Assembly (NCBI GenBank): GCA_937950565.1
Contig: CALFCS010000165.1
Span: 1 to 12,430 of the forward strand
Direction of reading: 5' to 3'
Source: an uncultured Lachnospiraceae bacterium
Lineage (GTDB): Bacteria > Bacillota > Clostridia > Lachnospirales > Lachnospiraceae
DNA length: 12,430 nt
Below are positions 1 through 5,966 of this stretch, one piece after another (positions within the stretch are counted from its first letter, which is position 1; the number at the start of each line of letters is the position of its first letter). The notes beneath the pieces were generated by a model that made no database searches, was not told where the DNA came from, and worked only from the letters and a program-made list of their open reading frames with translations. A program made the translations under genes and the position numbers.

Positions 1-104
1 AGGAAGAATACAATATGATATTAGCATACGAGTAGCGACATGTCCACTGTTTTGGATAATTTTGATTCTATCTGTTACAGATAATATTCAACTTTCCTCA
101 AATT

Positions 105-134
105 CTGGCAATTCTTCGGTTTTTTTGGTATACT
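105..134 (+). promoter_or_regulatory. Candidate sigma-A promoter for the TSCPD gene
   Basis: A TATACT -10 box at 129-134 lies 18 bases after a weak CTGGCA -35 (105-110). It is 35 bases before the ATG at 169. The ribosome binding site AAGGAGG at 155-161 is excellent. The -10 is good, the -35 is poor, so this is a candidate only. The rest of 1-168 shows nothing I can assign. Confidence 0.4.
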
Positions 135-168
135 TTAGTTCAGTATTATTTTGTAAGGAGGTTTTCAT

Positions 169-429
169 ATGGATTATAAACCAACTGGTGTCTGTGCACA
201 GTCCATTCACATTGAGCTGGATGGCGACACCATTAAAGACGTAAAATTTACGGGTGGCTGTAACGGAAACACACAGGGCATTTCCAGCCTGGTGCGTGGA
301 ATGTCCGTAGAAGAAGCCATATCCCGCATGGAGGGCATCACCTGCGGATTCAAATCCACATCCTGCCCGGATCAGCTTGCAAAAGCTCTGAAGCTTGCAA
401 AAGCTCTGAAGCTTGCAAAAGGAGAATAA
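169..429 (+). CDS. TSCPD domain-containing mini-protein (TIGR03905-like)
   Basis: An 86-residue protein consisting almost entirely of a TSCPD domain, the Cys-rich fold also found at the C-terminus of some B12-dependent ribonucleotide reductases. Visible hallmarks are GVCA (Cys9), GGCNGNTQG (Cys31), GITCG (Cys59) and TSCPDQLA (Cys66). The four cysteines suggest metal or thiol chemistry, but the cellular role of the stand-alone clostridial family is not known to me. The start is fixed by AAGGAGG seven bases before the ATG. The last 17 residues repeat LAKALK-LAKALK-LAKGE, encoded by an 18-bp tandem repeat, which makes the tail slightly longer than usual. The gene stands alone, with its own promoter candidate and a strong terminator 12 bases after the stop. 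Family assignment is confident; function is unknown. Confidence 0.9.
   Translation: MDYKPTGVCAQSIHIELDGDTIKDVKFTGGCNGNTQGISSLVRGMSVEEAISRMEGITCGFKSTSCPDQLAKALKLAKALKLAKGE
375..420 (+). repeat. 18-bp in-frame tandem duplication at the 3' end of the TSCPD gene
   Basis: The unit GCTTGCAAAAGCTCTGAA occurs at 375-392 and exactly again at 393-410, followed by ten more matching bases (411-420). It adds six residues (LAKALK) without disturbing the frame. Perfect identity suggests a recent slippage or duplication event, or a variable-number tract. Confidence 0.9.
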
Positions 430-441
430 ATTTTTACATGG

Positions 442-480
442 AAAAAGATACGACGGCGGCTGAACCTCGTATCTTTTTTT
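442..480 (+). terminator. Rho-independent terminator after the TSCPD gene
   Basis: A 12-bp perfect stem (442-453 with 467-478, AAAAAGATACGA/TCGTATCTTTTT) closes a 13-base loop and ends in seven T residues. It lies 12 bases after the stop codon. The A-tract on the other side means it could also stop transcription arriving from the minus-strand remnant at 487-600. Confidence 0.9.
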
Positions 481-486
481 CTGTGC

Positions 487-600
487 TTATTCTTTTTCCT
501 TGGTATAATCCTGGATGTTCAAGAGGCGGTTCCTTGGTGTAAGGCCAGCCAGCCTATCCCGCACATCTTTCTCCATGTCATACCCACCATAAGTTATACG
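487..600 (-). pseudogene. Possible C-terminal coding remnant, unidentified
   Basis: On the minus strand, 38 codons are open between a stop at 601-603 and a TAA at 487-489. The reading begins RITYGGYDM, continues EKDVRDRLAGLTPRNRLLN and ends IQDYTKEKE. The composition (charged, amphipathic, few rare residues) is more protein-like than the neighbouring intergenic DNA, and the reading ends just before the terminator at 442-480. It could be the tail of a gene lost by deletion, or a 29-residue peptide starting at the ATG at 574-576, which has only a poor GGTGGG site upstream. I do not recognise the parent family. The stretch 604-653 beyond it shows nothing. Confidence 0.3.
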
Positions 601-653
601 TTATTTAGTTAGCAAGTAGCAAACATTATCCTTTGTCTCCGTGCAAATATAGA

Positions 654-1127
654 TTACTCAATGTAAACTCCGTTAGTAAAACTACTGCTCACATCACTGT
701 TTGCAGAATGTGTACATCTTACCCTGTAATAATAACCGCCCTCTACTAATAAAGTGCGGTTCGAACCCACACGGTCAGTGTTTTCCAAGAATCTCTGCCA
801 GCTGTCACAATATGACCATGCTGAATCCTCTTCCTTTGCTCTCTCTACAATTACAAAAATCCCAACTTCATCTACTTTATGGGCCGCGACTGTTGTTCCA
901 CCTGCATATGCCTTCCCTGGACCCAGTCTCGCACACTTGGAGTATCCGGTCATCAGATCCTCTCCCCGGGTAAGCTTCGTATCATAACCAACCGACTCAT
1001 CTTCATGTGTAAGATAAGACCCGTCAATCATGCGCTGTTCGGCAGCACGGCTCTCTACTGTTGCGATAGATAACATTCCTGCCATCAATGCTGTTGCACA
1101 AAAAACGGACAATAATTTCCTCTTCAA
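654..1127 (-). CDS. Small secreted protein, DUF6147-like
   Basis: A 157-residue protein with a classical signal peptide: basic start MKRK, hydrophobic core at residues 5-24, and a probable signal peptidase I site near Ala28-Ala29 (SRAA). The mature part of about 128 residues has no membrane segment. It includes the stretches MIDGSYLTHEDESVGY, a Gly-rich GPGKAYAGGTTVAAH, and a Tyr-rich end GGYYYRVRCTH, and it has three mature cysteines (65, 107, 138). From memory this resembles the DUF6147 group of secreted Lachnospiraceae proteins; I cannot verify that, and the function is unknown. The start is a TTG at 1125-1127, supported by GGGAGG six bases upstream and by the signal peptide beginning exactly there. 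It follows the DUF4367 gene by 72 bases on the same strand and may be co-transcribed or have its own promoter. Confidence 0.8.
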   Translation of the reverse strand: MKRKLLSVFCATALMAGMLSIATVESRAAEQRMIDGSYLTHEDESVGYDTKLTRGEDLMTGYSKCARLGPGKAYAGGTTVAAHKVDEVGIFVIVERAKEEDSAWSYCDSWQRFLENTDRVGSNRTLLVEGGYYYRVRCTHSANSDVSSSFTNGVYIE

Positions 1128-1157
1128 GCGTCACCTCCCGTTCCTCCCCAGAACCCC

Positions 1158-1185
1158 TCTATATATAAGACACACAACCTGACAA
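1158..1185 (-). promoter_or_regulatory. Weak candidate promoter for the secreted-protein gene
   Basis: Read on the minus strand, a TTGTCA -35 (1180-1185) is followed 16 bases later by TATAGA (1158-1163), within an alternating TA tract that also offers TATATA at shorter spacing. It would place transcription start about 25 bases before the TTG codon. Read-through from the upstream DUF4367 gene is an equally good explanation. Confidence 0.3.
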
Positions 1186-1199
1186 AAACTGACGCGGTT

Positions 1200-2093
1200 T
1201 TATGAATAAATATATAAATTTTCCAAAATTTCGTCAAACTCCTCCTGCTCCATCGTTCCAATCATAAAATAAGCAATCCCTTTATAATTAAATTGAGCCG
1301 AGTATCTATGTTCTTTTGACTTAGGTAACTCATATTCCTTCACTCGCATTACACATCCTCTTACTATCTTTTGATATTCCTTTATTACTTTATCCTCCAC
1401 ATCTATCCCCCATGAAAAATCATGATAAACCGCACCCATCATATACATAAGACCCTCACCATCATAATCATAGTAAAGCTCCGCAACCTGAATTCCTTTA
1501 TCATATTCCACACTTTGAAATTTCATTTCCTTTGGTCTCGCCGTAATTCTTATCGGTTCGCTTCCAAATTCCTCTGCAACAAGCTGGTAGGCTTCTTCCT
1601 CCTTTTCCCCCACTATGATCTTATTATCTTCTCCCGAATCTGTCTGCACAACTTCTCTTCCTCCTACCATAACCTGCATAACACGTATCGCTTTCTCCGT
1701 CACACCAAAACTATTTAATCCAAACCCCACTACGAGAATAAGCGCTGCTGCCAGTGCAAGGGAAACCCGAAGCCGCCGTTTCTTTCTGACAACTTTTCCC
1801 GGTTTCTTATCGTTTGATTCTTCCTCCGCCACCTCATCCGTACTTTTATCCACTTTTTTCCTGAGAATTTCATACCCCAAACGAAGCGCTTCCCTATCTT
1901 CCTCCGATAATTCAGCATACAGGCGCTCCCTGTCATATTCCTCTATCTGCTGCTTCAGATTCTCCTGTATCCGCTCTTTGGCATCCTGCGACATCGTTCC
2001 CTCATCCGGCTGAATTTCCCGACGAATATTCTCCGCTTCCTTTTCCAACTCTTCTTTTATAAATTTTTCCAGATTGTCTTTTTTTTCATTCAT
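1200..2093 (-). CDS. DUF4367 domain membrane protein, possible anti-sigma factor
   Basis: A 297-residue predicted single-pass membrane protein. Residues 1-109 are very rich in Glu, Lys and Arg, probably helical or coiled-coil, and likely cytoplasmic. A basic KKRRLR stop precedes the membrane helix at about 110-126 (SLALAAALILVVGFGL). The outside part ends in a region resembling DUF4367 (about 175-295), with an ARPKEMKF motif, the strand pattern VAELYYDYDGEGLMYMM, and FNYKGIAYFMIGTMEQEEF near the end. DUF4367 proteins frequently accompany ECF-type sigma genes in Clostridia and are thought to act like anti-sigma or envelope-sensing partners; that role here is inference. The start is an ATG with GAGGT seven bases upstream. 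Its presumed partner sigma gene lies 1.4 kb upstream on the same strand, separated by murG on the other strand. A palindromic element ends 20 bases before its start codon. Confidence 0.75.
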   Translation of the reverse strand: MNEKKDNLEKFIKEELEKEAENIRREIQPDEGTMSQDAKERIQENLKQQIEEYDRERLYAELSEEDREALRLGYEILRKKVDKSTDEVAEEESNDKKPGKVVRKKRRLRVSLALAAALILVVGFGLNSFGVTEKAIRVMQVMVGGREVVQTDSGEDNKIIVGEKEEEAYQLVAEEFGSEPIRITARPKEMKFQSVEYDKGIQVAELYYDYDGEGLMYMMGAVYHDFSWGIDVEDKVIKEYQKIVRGCVMRVKEYELPKSKEHRYSAQFNYKGIAYFMIGTMEQEEFDEILENLYIYS

Positions 2094-2113
2094 ATAAAAT
2101 TTACCTCATAAAT

Positions 2114-2276
2114 GTAACAGTTCAGACACGCCCATTCGCAAAGGCCGCTACGCGGCTTTCCCGCTGCTGCGCAACTAACTTTGCTCATAATCGGGCGTTC
2201 CGCTCATAGTCCGTGCAGTGTGTTCATTCATGCAAGCATGATTCACACACTGCACGGACTATGGCTGAACTGTTAC
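2114..2276. repeat. 163-bp palindromic MITE-like element
   Basis: The element is bounded by perfect 12-bp inverted repeats: GTAACAGTTCAG at 2114-2125 and CTGAACTGTTAC at 2265-2276. Inside are nested stems. These are ACGCCC/GGGCGT (2128-2133 with 2193-2198), GCAAAG/CTTTGC (2138-2143 with 2179-2184), a short GCCGC-type hairpin around 2141-2159, and a perfect 19-bp stem at 2205-2223 with 2245-2263 whose loop carries a further CATGC/GCATG pair. There is no open reading frame inside. Terminal inverted repeats plus internal folding fit a non-autonomous mobile or REP-like element. No target-site duplication is obvious, and copy number elsewhere is unknown. It lies entirely between the DUF4367 and murG start codons. 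Confidence 0.75.
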
Positions 2277-2305
2277 TTATATAATTGTTATTCTCTCTTG
2301 ACCAA
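2276..2305 (-). promoter_or_regulatory. Candidate divergent promoter for the DUF4367 gene
   Basis: On the minus strand, TTGGTC (2300-2305) and TATAAG (2276-2281) are separated by 18 bases. If used, transcription would start within the right arm of the palindromic element, and the whole element would form a structured leader of about 175 bases for the DUF4367 message. The -35 overlaps that of the murG promoter, so the two could compete. This is inference from box matches only. Confidence 0.35.
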
Positions 2306-2325
2306 ATCTTTTATAAACGTATAAT
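2298..2325 (+). promoter_or_regulatory. Sigma-A-type promoter of murG
   Basis: TTGACC (2298-2303) and a perfect TATAAT (2320-2325) are separated by 16 bases, in an A/T-rich stretch 38 bases before the start codon. This is the best promoter match in the window and indicates that murG is transcribed on its own. Confidence 0.75.
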
Positions 2326-2362
2326 ATAAATATATCTATCTATTAACCCAAAGGAGGGCATT

Positions 2363-3424
2363 ATGAAACGGATTATCTTAACCGGGGGCGGTACAGCCGG
2401 ACACGTCACACCGAATATTGCTCTGCTGCCGCGCCTGAAAGAATTAAAGTATGACATTCATTACATCGGCTCTTACAACGGCATGGAAAAGGAACTAATT
2501 GAGCAGTTTGGTATTCCTTATCACGGAATTTCCACCGGAAAACTCCGGCGTTATTTCAGTGTTCAGAACTTCACAGACCCTTTCCGTGTAGTCAAAGGTC
2601 TTCATGAAGCAAAAAAACTAGTGAAAATATTAAAACCGGATATTATATTTTCCAAAGGCGGATTCGTATCTGTTCCAGTTGTTCTTGCTGCCAAAAGCTG
2701 TCACGTTCCCGCCATCATACATGAATCAGACATGACTCCGGGATTGGCAAACAAGCTTTCTATCCCTTCTGCATCAAAGGTATGCTGTAATTTCCCGGAG
2801 ACACTGGAACATCTCCCAGAAGGAAAGGCAGTTCTGACCGGATCTCCTATCCGTCAGGAGCTGTTGTCCGGAGACCGTTACCGTGCGCTGGAATTCCTGC
2901 ATTTCACAGATGATAAACCGGTAATTATGGTTGTCGGCGGAAGCCTTGGCGCTGTAGCCGTCAATGAAGCAGTCCGCTCCATTCTTCCGGAACTGCTGAA
3001 ATCTTATCAGGTCATCCACCTATGCGGAAAAGGAAAGCTTGACAGTTCTCTGGATGGTCTGAAAGGGTACGCACAATTTGAGTATATTAAGGAAGAACTC
3101 CGTCATCTTTTTGCACTGACGGATATTGTCATTTCAAGGGCCGGAGCTAATGCTATCTGTGAACTTCTGGCCTTACACAAGCCAAATCTCCTGATTCCGC
3201 TTTCCGCAAACGCAAGCCGCGGAGACCAGATCCTAAATGCACGCTCATTTGAACGGCAGGGATTCAGTATCGTTCTGGAAGAAGAAGAACTGACTGACGA
3301 ACTTCTCCTCAAATCTGTCAATGAATTATATGCCAATCGGGAATCTTACATAGAGACTATGAAGAATTCCTCTCAACAAAATTCCATTGACACAATTATT
3401 GATTTGATAGAATCCTTAACCTAA
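2363..3424 (+). CDS. murG: UDP-GlcNAc:lipid I N-acetylglucosaminyltransferase MurG
   Basis: At 353 residues this is the usual MurG length. The enzyme transfers GlcNAc from UDP-GlcNAc to lipid I on the inner face of the cytoplasmic membrane, making lipid II for peptidoglycan (GT28 family, GT-B fold). The N-terminal acceptor domain shows the Gly-rich loop GGGTAGHVTPN (8-18), the KGGFVSVP loop (98-105) and HESDMTPGLANKL (120-132). The C-terminal donor domain shows GGSLGA (192-197) and SRAGANAICELLA (258-270), including the Glu that contacts UDP-GlcNAc. The start is set by AAGGAGGG four bases upstream of the ATG. The gene stands alone outside any dcw cell-wall cluster, with its own promoter and terminator. 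Some Clostridia carry a MurG paralogue as well, so whether this is the only copy cannot be judged here. Confidence 0.93.
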   Translation: MKRIILTGGGTAGHVTPNIALLPRLKELKYDIHYIGSYNGMEKELIEQFGIPYHGISTGKLRRYFSVQNFTDPFRVVKGLHEAKKLVKILKPDIIFSKGGFVSVPVVLAAKSCHVPAIIHESDMTPGLANKLSIPSASKVCCNFPETLEHLPEGKAVLTGSPIRQELLSGDRYRALEFLHFTDDKPVIMVVGGSLGAVAVNEAVRSILPELLKSYQVIHLCGKGKLDSSLDGLKGYAQFEYIKEELRHLFALTDIVISRAGANAICELLALHKPNLLIPLSANASRGDQILNARSFERQGFSIVLEEEELTDELLLKSVNELYANRESYIETMKNSSQQNSIDTIIDLIESLT

Positions 3425-3471
3425 TAAACATTCGGACTCATCCAATTGTTTCTCTATGTGGCAAATATCAG

Positions 3472-3503
3472 AAAACAGGTGTCAAAATGTGACACCTGTT
3501 TTT
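3472..3503. terminator. Bidirectional terminator between murG and the sigma gene
   Basis: A perfect 13-bp stem, AAAACAGGTGTCA (3472-3484) with its complement at 3490-3502, encloses the five-base loop AAATG. T residues follow on the plus strand, and the A-run at the left end gives a U-run on the minus strand. It serves murG (stop at 3424) and the sigma gene, whose stop codon at 3502-3504 overlaps the end of the stem. Confidence 0.9.
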
Positions 3504-4050
3504 ATTCATCGTCCAGCCGACCATACTGTTCCTCATAATTCTTCTTTATCCACCGCTTCGCACGATACAGCATACTATATAACGTATCCAGATTGACTCC
3601 CATAATTTCTGCCACTTCCTTCCGAGGTTTCTCCAGAAAATAGGTAATTGTTACTGCATCATACCATCTTGGATTTACTCTGTATAGTTCAGAAAATATA
3701 TTTCCGGCAAGTTCCCTGTGCTCTTCTTTCTTAAGCTCCTGTATCACCATATCTTCCGGACTAGGTATATAAGGTACCAGCTCATCCGATACCTCAACCT
3801 CTTCCATCAGAACTTCCCGCCTGATTTCTCTCTGATAATTCAACGCCATATGCTTGGCTGTCGTCAAAAGCCACGAATTTACCGCATCCAGATTAACATT
3901 TTCAATATTTACATATAACTTCATGAAAACCGACTGCGTAATTTCTTCTGCCGCATGGTGGTTACCGGAATAAAACAATGCCGTTTTATATACACTTTCT
4001 ATGTTCTCTTCATAAATTGCATCAAACCCGGCTCTTCCAATAGCCTTCAT
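3502..4050 (-). CDS. ECF-type RNA polymerase sigma factor
   Basis: A 182-residue two-domain sigma factor that would direct RNA polymerase to a specific promoter set. Region 2 spans about 12-76 (YKTALFYSGNHHAAEEITQ, then VNSWLLTTAKHMALNYQR, the usual -10 recognition part). Region 4 spans about 113-172, with a helix-turn-helix at 143-165 (RKEVAEIMGVNLDTLYSML) for -35 binding. Length and layout are typical of ECF sigmas. It starts 23 bases after the HIT gene stop, so the two are probably one transcript. The ribosome binding site is weak (GAGGG 13 bases before the ATG). No anti-sigma gene follows directly: its stop codon lies in the terminator stem, and the likely partner (DUF4367 protein, 1200-2093) lies beyond murG. 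The regulon is unknown. Confidence 0.88.
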   Translation of the reverse strand: MKAIGRAGFDAIYEENIESVYKTALFYSGNHHAAEEITQSVFMKLYVNIENVNLDAVNSWLLTTAKHMALNYQREIRREVLMEEVEVSDELVPYIPSPEDMVIQELKKEEHRELAGNIFSELYRVNPRWYDAVTITYFLEKPRKEVAEIMGVNLDTLYSMLYRAKRWIKKNYEEQYGRLDDE

Positions 4051-4073
4051 TATCTGTTGTTTTCCCTCTTCTT

Positions 4074-4487
4074 TTATATTGCCTGCATTTTAGAAAGAAT
4101 CTCTTCTTTGTCTTCTTCCGTCAGCTCTCCCATGTTCCAGCCCAGTCCTACGGTGTCGCCCTTATATCTCGGAATCAAATGCATATGATAATGGAATACC
4201 GTCTGTCCCGCTGTCTCACCATTATTCTGTACAATATTATAACCATCGCATCCAAGAATCTCTGTGAGCTTTGTAATTAACTTTTTAGCAAGAGGCAGAA
4301 CCTTTGATGCAACCGCATCATCCAGCTCATACAAATTCGCATAATGTTCTTTCGGAAGAATCAGAGCATGTCCTTTTGAAGCCGGACTCGCATCCAGTAT
4401 GACCCTGAAGTTGTCATCTTCATACAAAGTAGCTGTCGGAATCTCACCATTAGCAAGTTTACAGAAAATGCAATTTTCATCTTTCAT
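4074..4487 (-). CDS. HIT family (histidine triad, HINT-like) nucleotide-binding protein
   Basis: A 137-residue member of the histidine triad superfamily, small cytosolic enzymes that hydrolyse nucleoside phosphoramidates or related AMP conjugates. The catalytic motif HYHMHL is at residues 99-104 (HxHxH), preceded by NNGETAGQTVFH. The N-terminus CIFCKLANGEIP holds a Cys-x2-Cys pair that, with His48 (KEHYANLYEL), commonly binds zinc in bacterial HINT proteins. The frame extends two codons upstream to a TTG at 4491-4493. The ATG at 4485-4487 is preferred because AGAAGG sits eight bases before it, while the TTG would lie too close. The gene is divergent from the histidine kinase and probably the first gene of a pair with the ECF sigma factor. 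The physiological substrate is not predictable. Confidence 0.92.
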   Translation of the reverse strand: MKDENCIFCKLANGEIPTATLYEDDNFRVILDASPASKGHALILPKEHYANLYELDDAVASKVLPLAKKLITKLTEILGCDGYNIVQNNGETAGQTVFHYHMHLIPRYKGDTVGLGWNMGELTEEDKEEILSKMQAI

Positions 4488-4519
4488 ATCCAAATCCTTC
4501 TTTCTTCATAATAAAGTAA

Positions 4520-4548
4520 TTGATTATTTTAACCGCCGATGCTAAACT
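4520..4548 (+). promoter_or_regulatory. Candidate promoter of the histidine kinase gene
   Basis: TTGATT (4520-4525) and TAAACT (4543-4548) are separated by 17 bases, 27 bases before the ATG at 4576. Each box matches four of six consensus positions. The 88-base divergent region also has to hold the HIT-sigma promoter, for which no convincing boxes were found. Confidence 0.4.
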
Positions 4549-4575
4549 GATAGTTCAGAAAGGACGGAAAATGCT

Positions 4576-5316
4576 ATGTTTACTGAAACTGACTACGACA
4601 AATTAAAACAAATTATGAATGAAAGTCCACAAAAAGCGGAACTTCTGTCACGGCTCCTCGAATCCCATCGTATGGAGGTAAGTTCCATAAGCCACGAAAT
4701 ACGTAATCCCCTGACTCTCGTATACAGTACACTGCAGCTGATTGAATCTGCTCACCCGGAAGTACATACATTCAAACATTGGGATTCACTTCATCAGGAC
4801 ATCGAATATATGACACAGCTTCTGGAAGACCTCTCTTCCTATAACAATAGTGAACGCTTATCAATATCTCCTTTAGATACAGAGACTTTCCTTAAGTCCC
4901 TGGTCCTATCTTTTGCTTCATCACTGATTGATACGGATATTCAATTTACTTCAAAAATTGAGCCGGGACTGCCTGTCATATACGCAGATTCTGTCAAGTT
5001 TCGCGCAGTCCTTATAAACTTGTTGAAAAACGCACGGGAAGCGGTCTCTCAAAGCAGCGCCCATCCGTGCATTGCATTCCATGCAGGTATGCTGGATACC
5101 CTTTCCAACAAAACTATTAAAATCACTATCACCGACAACGGTATTGGTATTGCCCCGGAAAATCTGGAACACATATTTGAACCATTTGTCACCTATAAAA
5201 AGGACGGTACCGGACTTGGCCTTCCCATTGCCCGCCGTATCATAAAAGCGCACGGCGGAACACTGACCGTATCGTCAGAACCCGGAACAGGTACTACTTT
5301 TACCCTCGCGGTATAG
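4576..5316 (+). CDS. Soluble orphan sensor histidine kinase (HisKA/HATPase)
   Basis: A 246-residue histidine kinase reduced to its catalytic core. The dimerisation domain carries the phosphorylated His40 in SISHEIRNPLT, and the ATPase domain shows the N box LLKNAREA (149-156, Asn152), G1 box DNGIGI (187-192), F box FEPF (201-204) and G2 box GTGLGL (211-216). All key residues are present, so it should be active. There is no membrane helix and no PAS, GAF or other sensor domain in the first 35 residues, so it must sense inside the cell or through a partner. No response regulator is adjacent. This layout recalls soluble sporulation-type kinases that feed Spo0A, but that is only an inference. The start is set by AGGACGG eight bases before the ATG. 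Its last 42 bases overlap the 3' end of the rhomboid gene on the opposite strand. Confidence 0.92.
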   Translation: MFTETDYDKLKQIMNESPQKAELLSRLLESHRMEVSSISHEIRNPLTLVYSTLQLIESAHPEVHTFKHWDSLHQDIEYMTQLLEDLSSYNNSERLSISPLDTETFLKSLVLSFASSLIDTDIQFTSKIEPGLPVIYADSVKFRAVLINLLKNAREAVSQSSAHPCIAFHAGMLDTLSNKTIKITITDNGIGIAPENLEHIFEPFVTYKKDGTGLGLPIARRIIKAHGGTLTVSSEPGTGTTFTLAV

Positions 5317-5871
5317 GATGACGGCAAGTATGATGCCTCCAATCAAACCTCCGATATGCGCAAAGTTATCTATTCCGCCTTCCGTATATCCCAAATACAG
5401 GCTCAGAAGAGTCATAATCAGAAGACCCCTGCCGGATATATTCCCGACTCTTCCCCGTCTTCGTATCGCAATGTATAATACTGCGCCTATGAGTCCAAAA
5501 ATAGCTCCTGATGCACCTGCCGAAACTGCGTTTTGTCCGGTTATTATATCCTGACAAAAAGACAAAAACCCTCCACAGATGCCACTTATAAAGTATATAA
5601 TCAAAAATTTGCATTTGCCGACTTCTGCTTCCAGTGTCTGCCCCACAACAAGAAGCGTCAGCATATTATTCATCAGATGTTCAAATCCGAAATGAAGAAA
5701 CATAGCCGTAAAAATCCGGTAATACTCGCCATAGCCGATAATATATGGCGTATACATGGCTCCATACTCCACCATAAACCGGGCGTCCTCCGTCCTTCCC
5801 CAAAAAGAAAGGACAATAAATACAGCTACATTTATAATTACTAAACTAATGGTACAAACTGGTTTTTTCAT
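5275..5871 (-). CDS. Rhomboid family intramembrane serine protease
   Basis: A 198-residue polytopic membrane protein of the rhomboid (S54) family, which cleaves transmembrane substrates within the bilayer. The catalytic Ser121 lies in GASGAIFG and the catalytic His172 in AHIGGLIGG. The signature HFGFEHLMNNM (60-70) supplies the His and Asn residues of the active-site region. Six hydrophobic segments are visible (about 7-23, 54-77, 88-108, 116-136, 149-163, 170-187), the bacterial core architecture. The ATG lacks a good ribosome binding site; a TATAAA at 5891-5896 with a weak TTAAAC upstream may be its promoter, giving a very short leader. The tail after residue 189 (GKSSTCSGF) is encoded antisense to the end of the histidine kinase gene. 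Substrates are unknown. It is not obviously part of the pilus operon upstream, from which it is separated by 95 bases with no clear terminator. Confidence 0.93.
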   Translation of the reverse strand: MKKPVCTISLVIINVAVFIVLSFWGRTEDARFMVEYGAMYTPYIIGYGEYYRIFTAMFLHFGFEHLMNNMLTLLVVGQTLEAEVGKCKFLIIYFISGICGGFLSFCQDIITGQNAVSAGASGAIFGLIGAVLYIAIRRRGRVGNISGRGLLIMTLLSLYLGYTEGGIDNFAHIGGLIGGIILAVILYREGKSSTCSGF

Positions 5872-5966
5872 ATTGAGATTTTCTCATTATTTTATAGGGA
5901 TGTCAACTAAAAAGTTTAAAAAAGCTTTGGATTTCCCATGATTGGTACTGAGCTCCCCCGATTCAT

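Noticed and set aside
88..168. A 26-codon minus-strand reading frame beginning at an ATG next to the TSCPD ribosome binding site
   Set aside because: No ribosome binding site; it lies entirely in the promoter and leader of the TSCPD gene. Its Glu/Lys-rich reading is explained by the T-rich plus strand.
1615..2013. A 132-codon plus-strand open frame
   Set aside because: It is antisense to the DUF4367 gene, is dominated by Ser, Arg and Thr, and has no ribosome binding site or family signature.
2205..2263. The 19-bp hairpin read as a rho-independent terminator
   Set aside because: No T-tract follows on either strand, and it sits inside a larger element bounded by inverted repeats.
5884..5906. 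TTGACA at 5901-5906 (minus strand) as the -35 of a leaderless rhomboid transcript
   Set aside because: The only -10 at proper spacing is GAAAAT, which would start transcription at the ATG itself. The TATAAA at 5891-5896 is a simpler candidate, and neither is strong.
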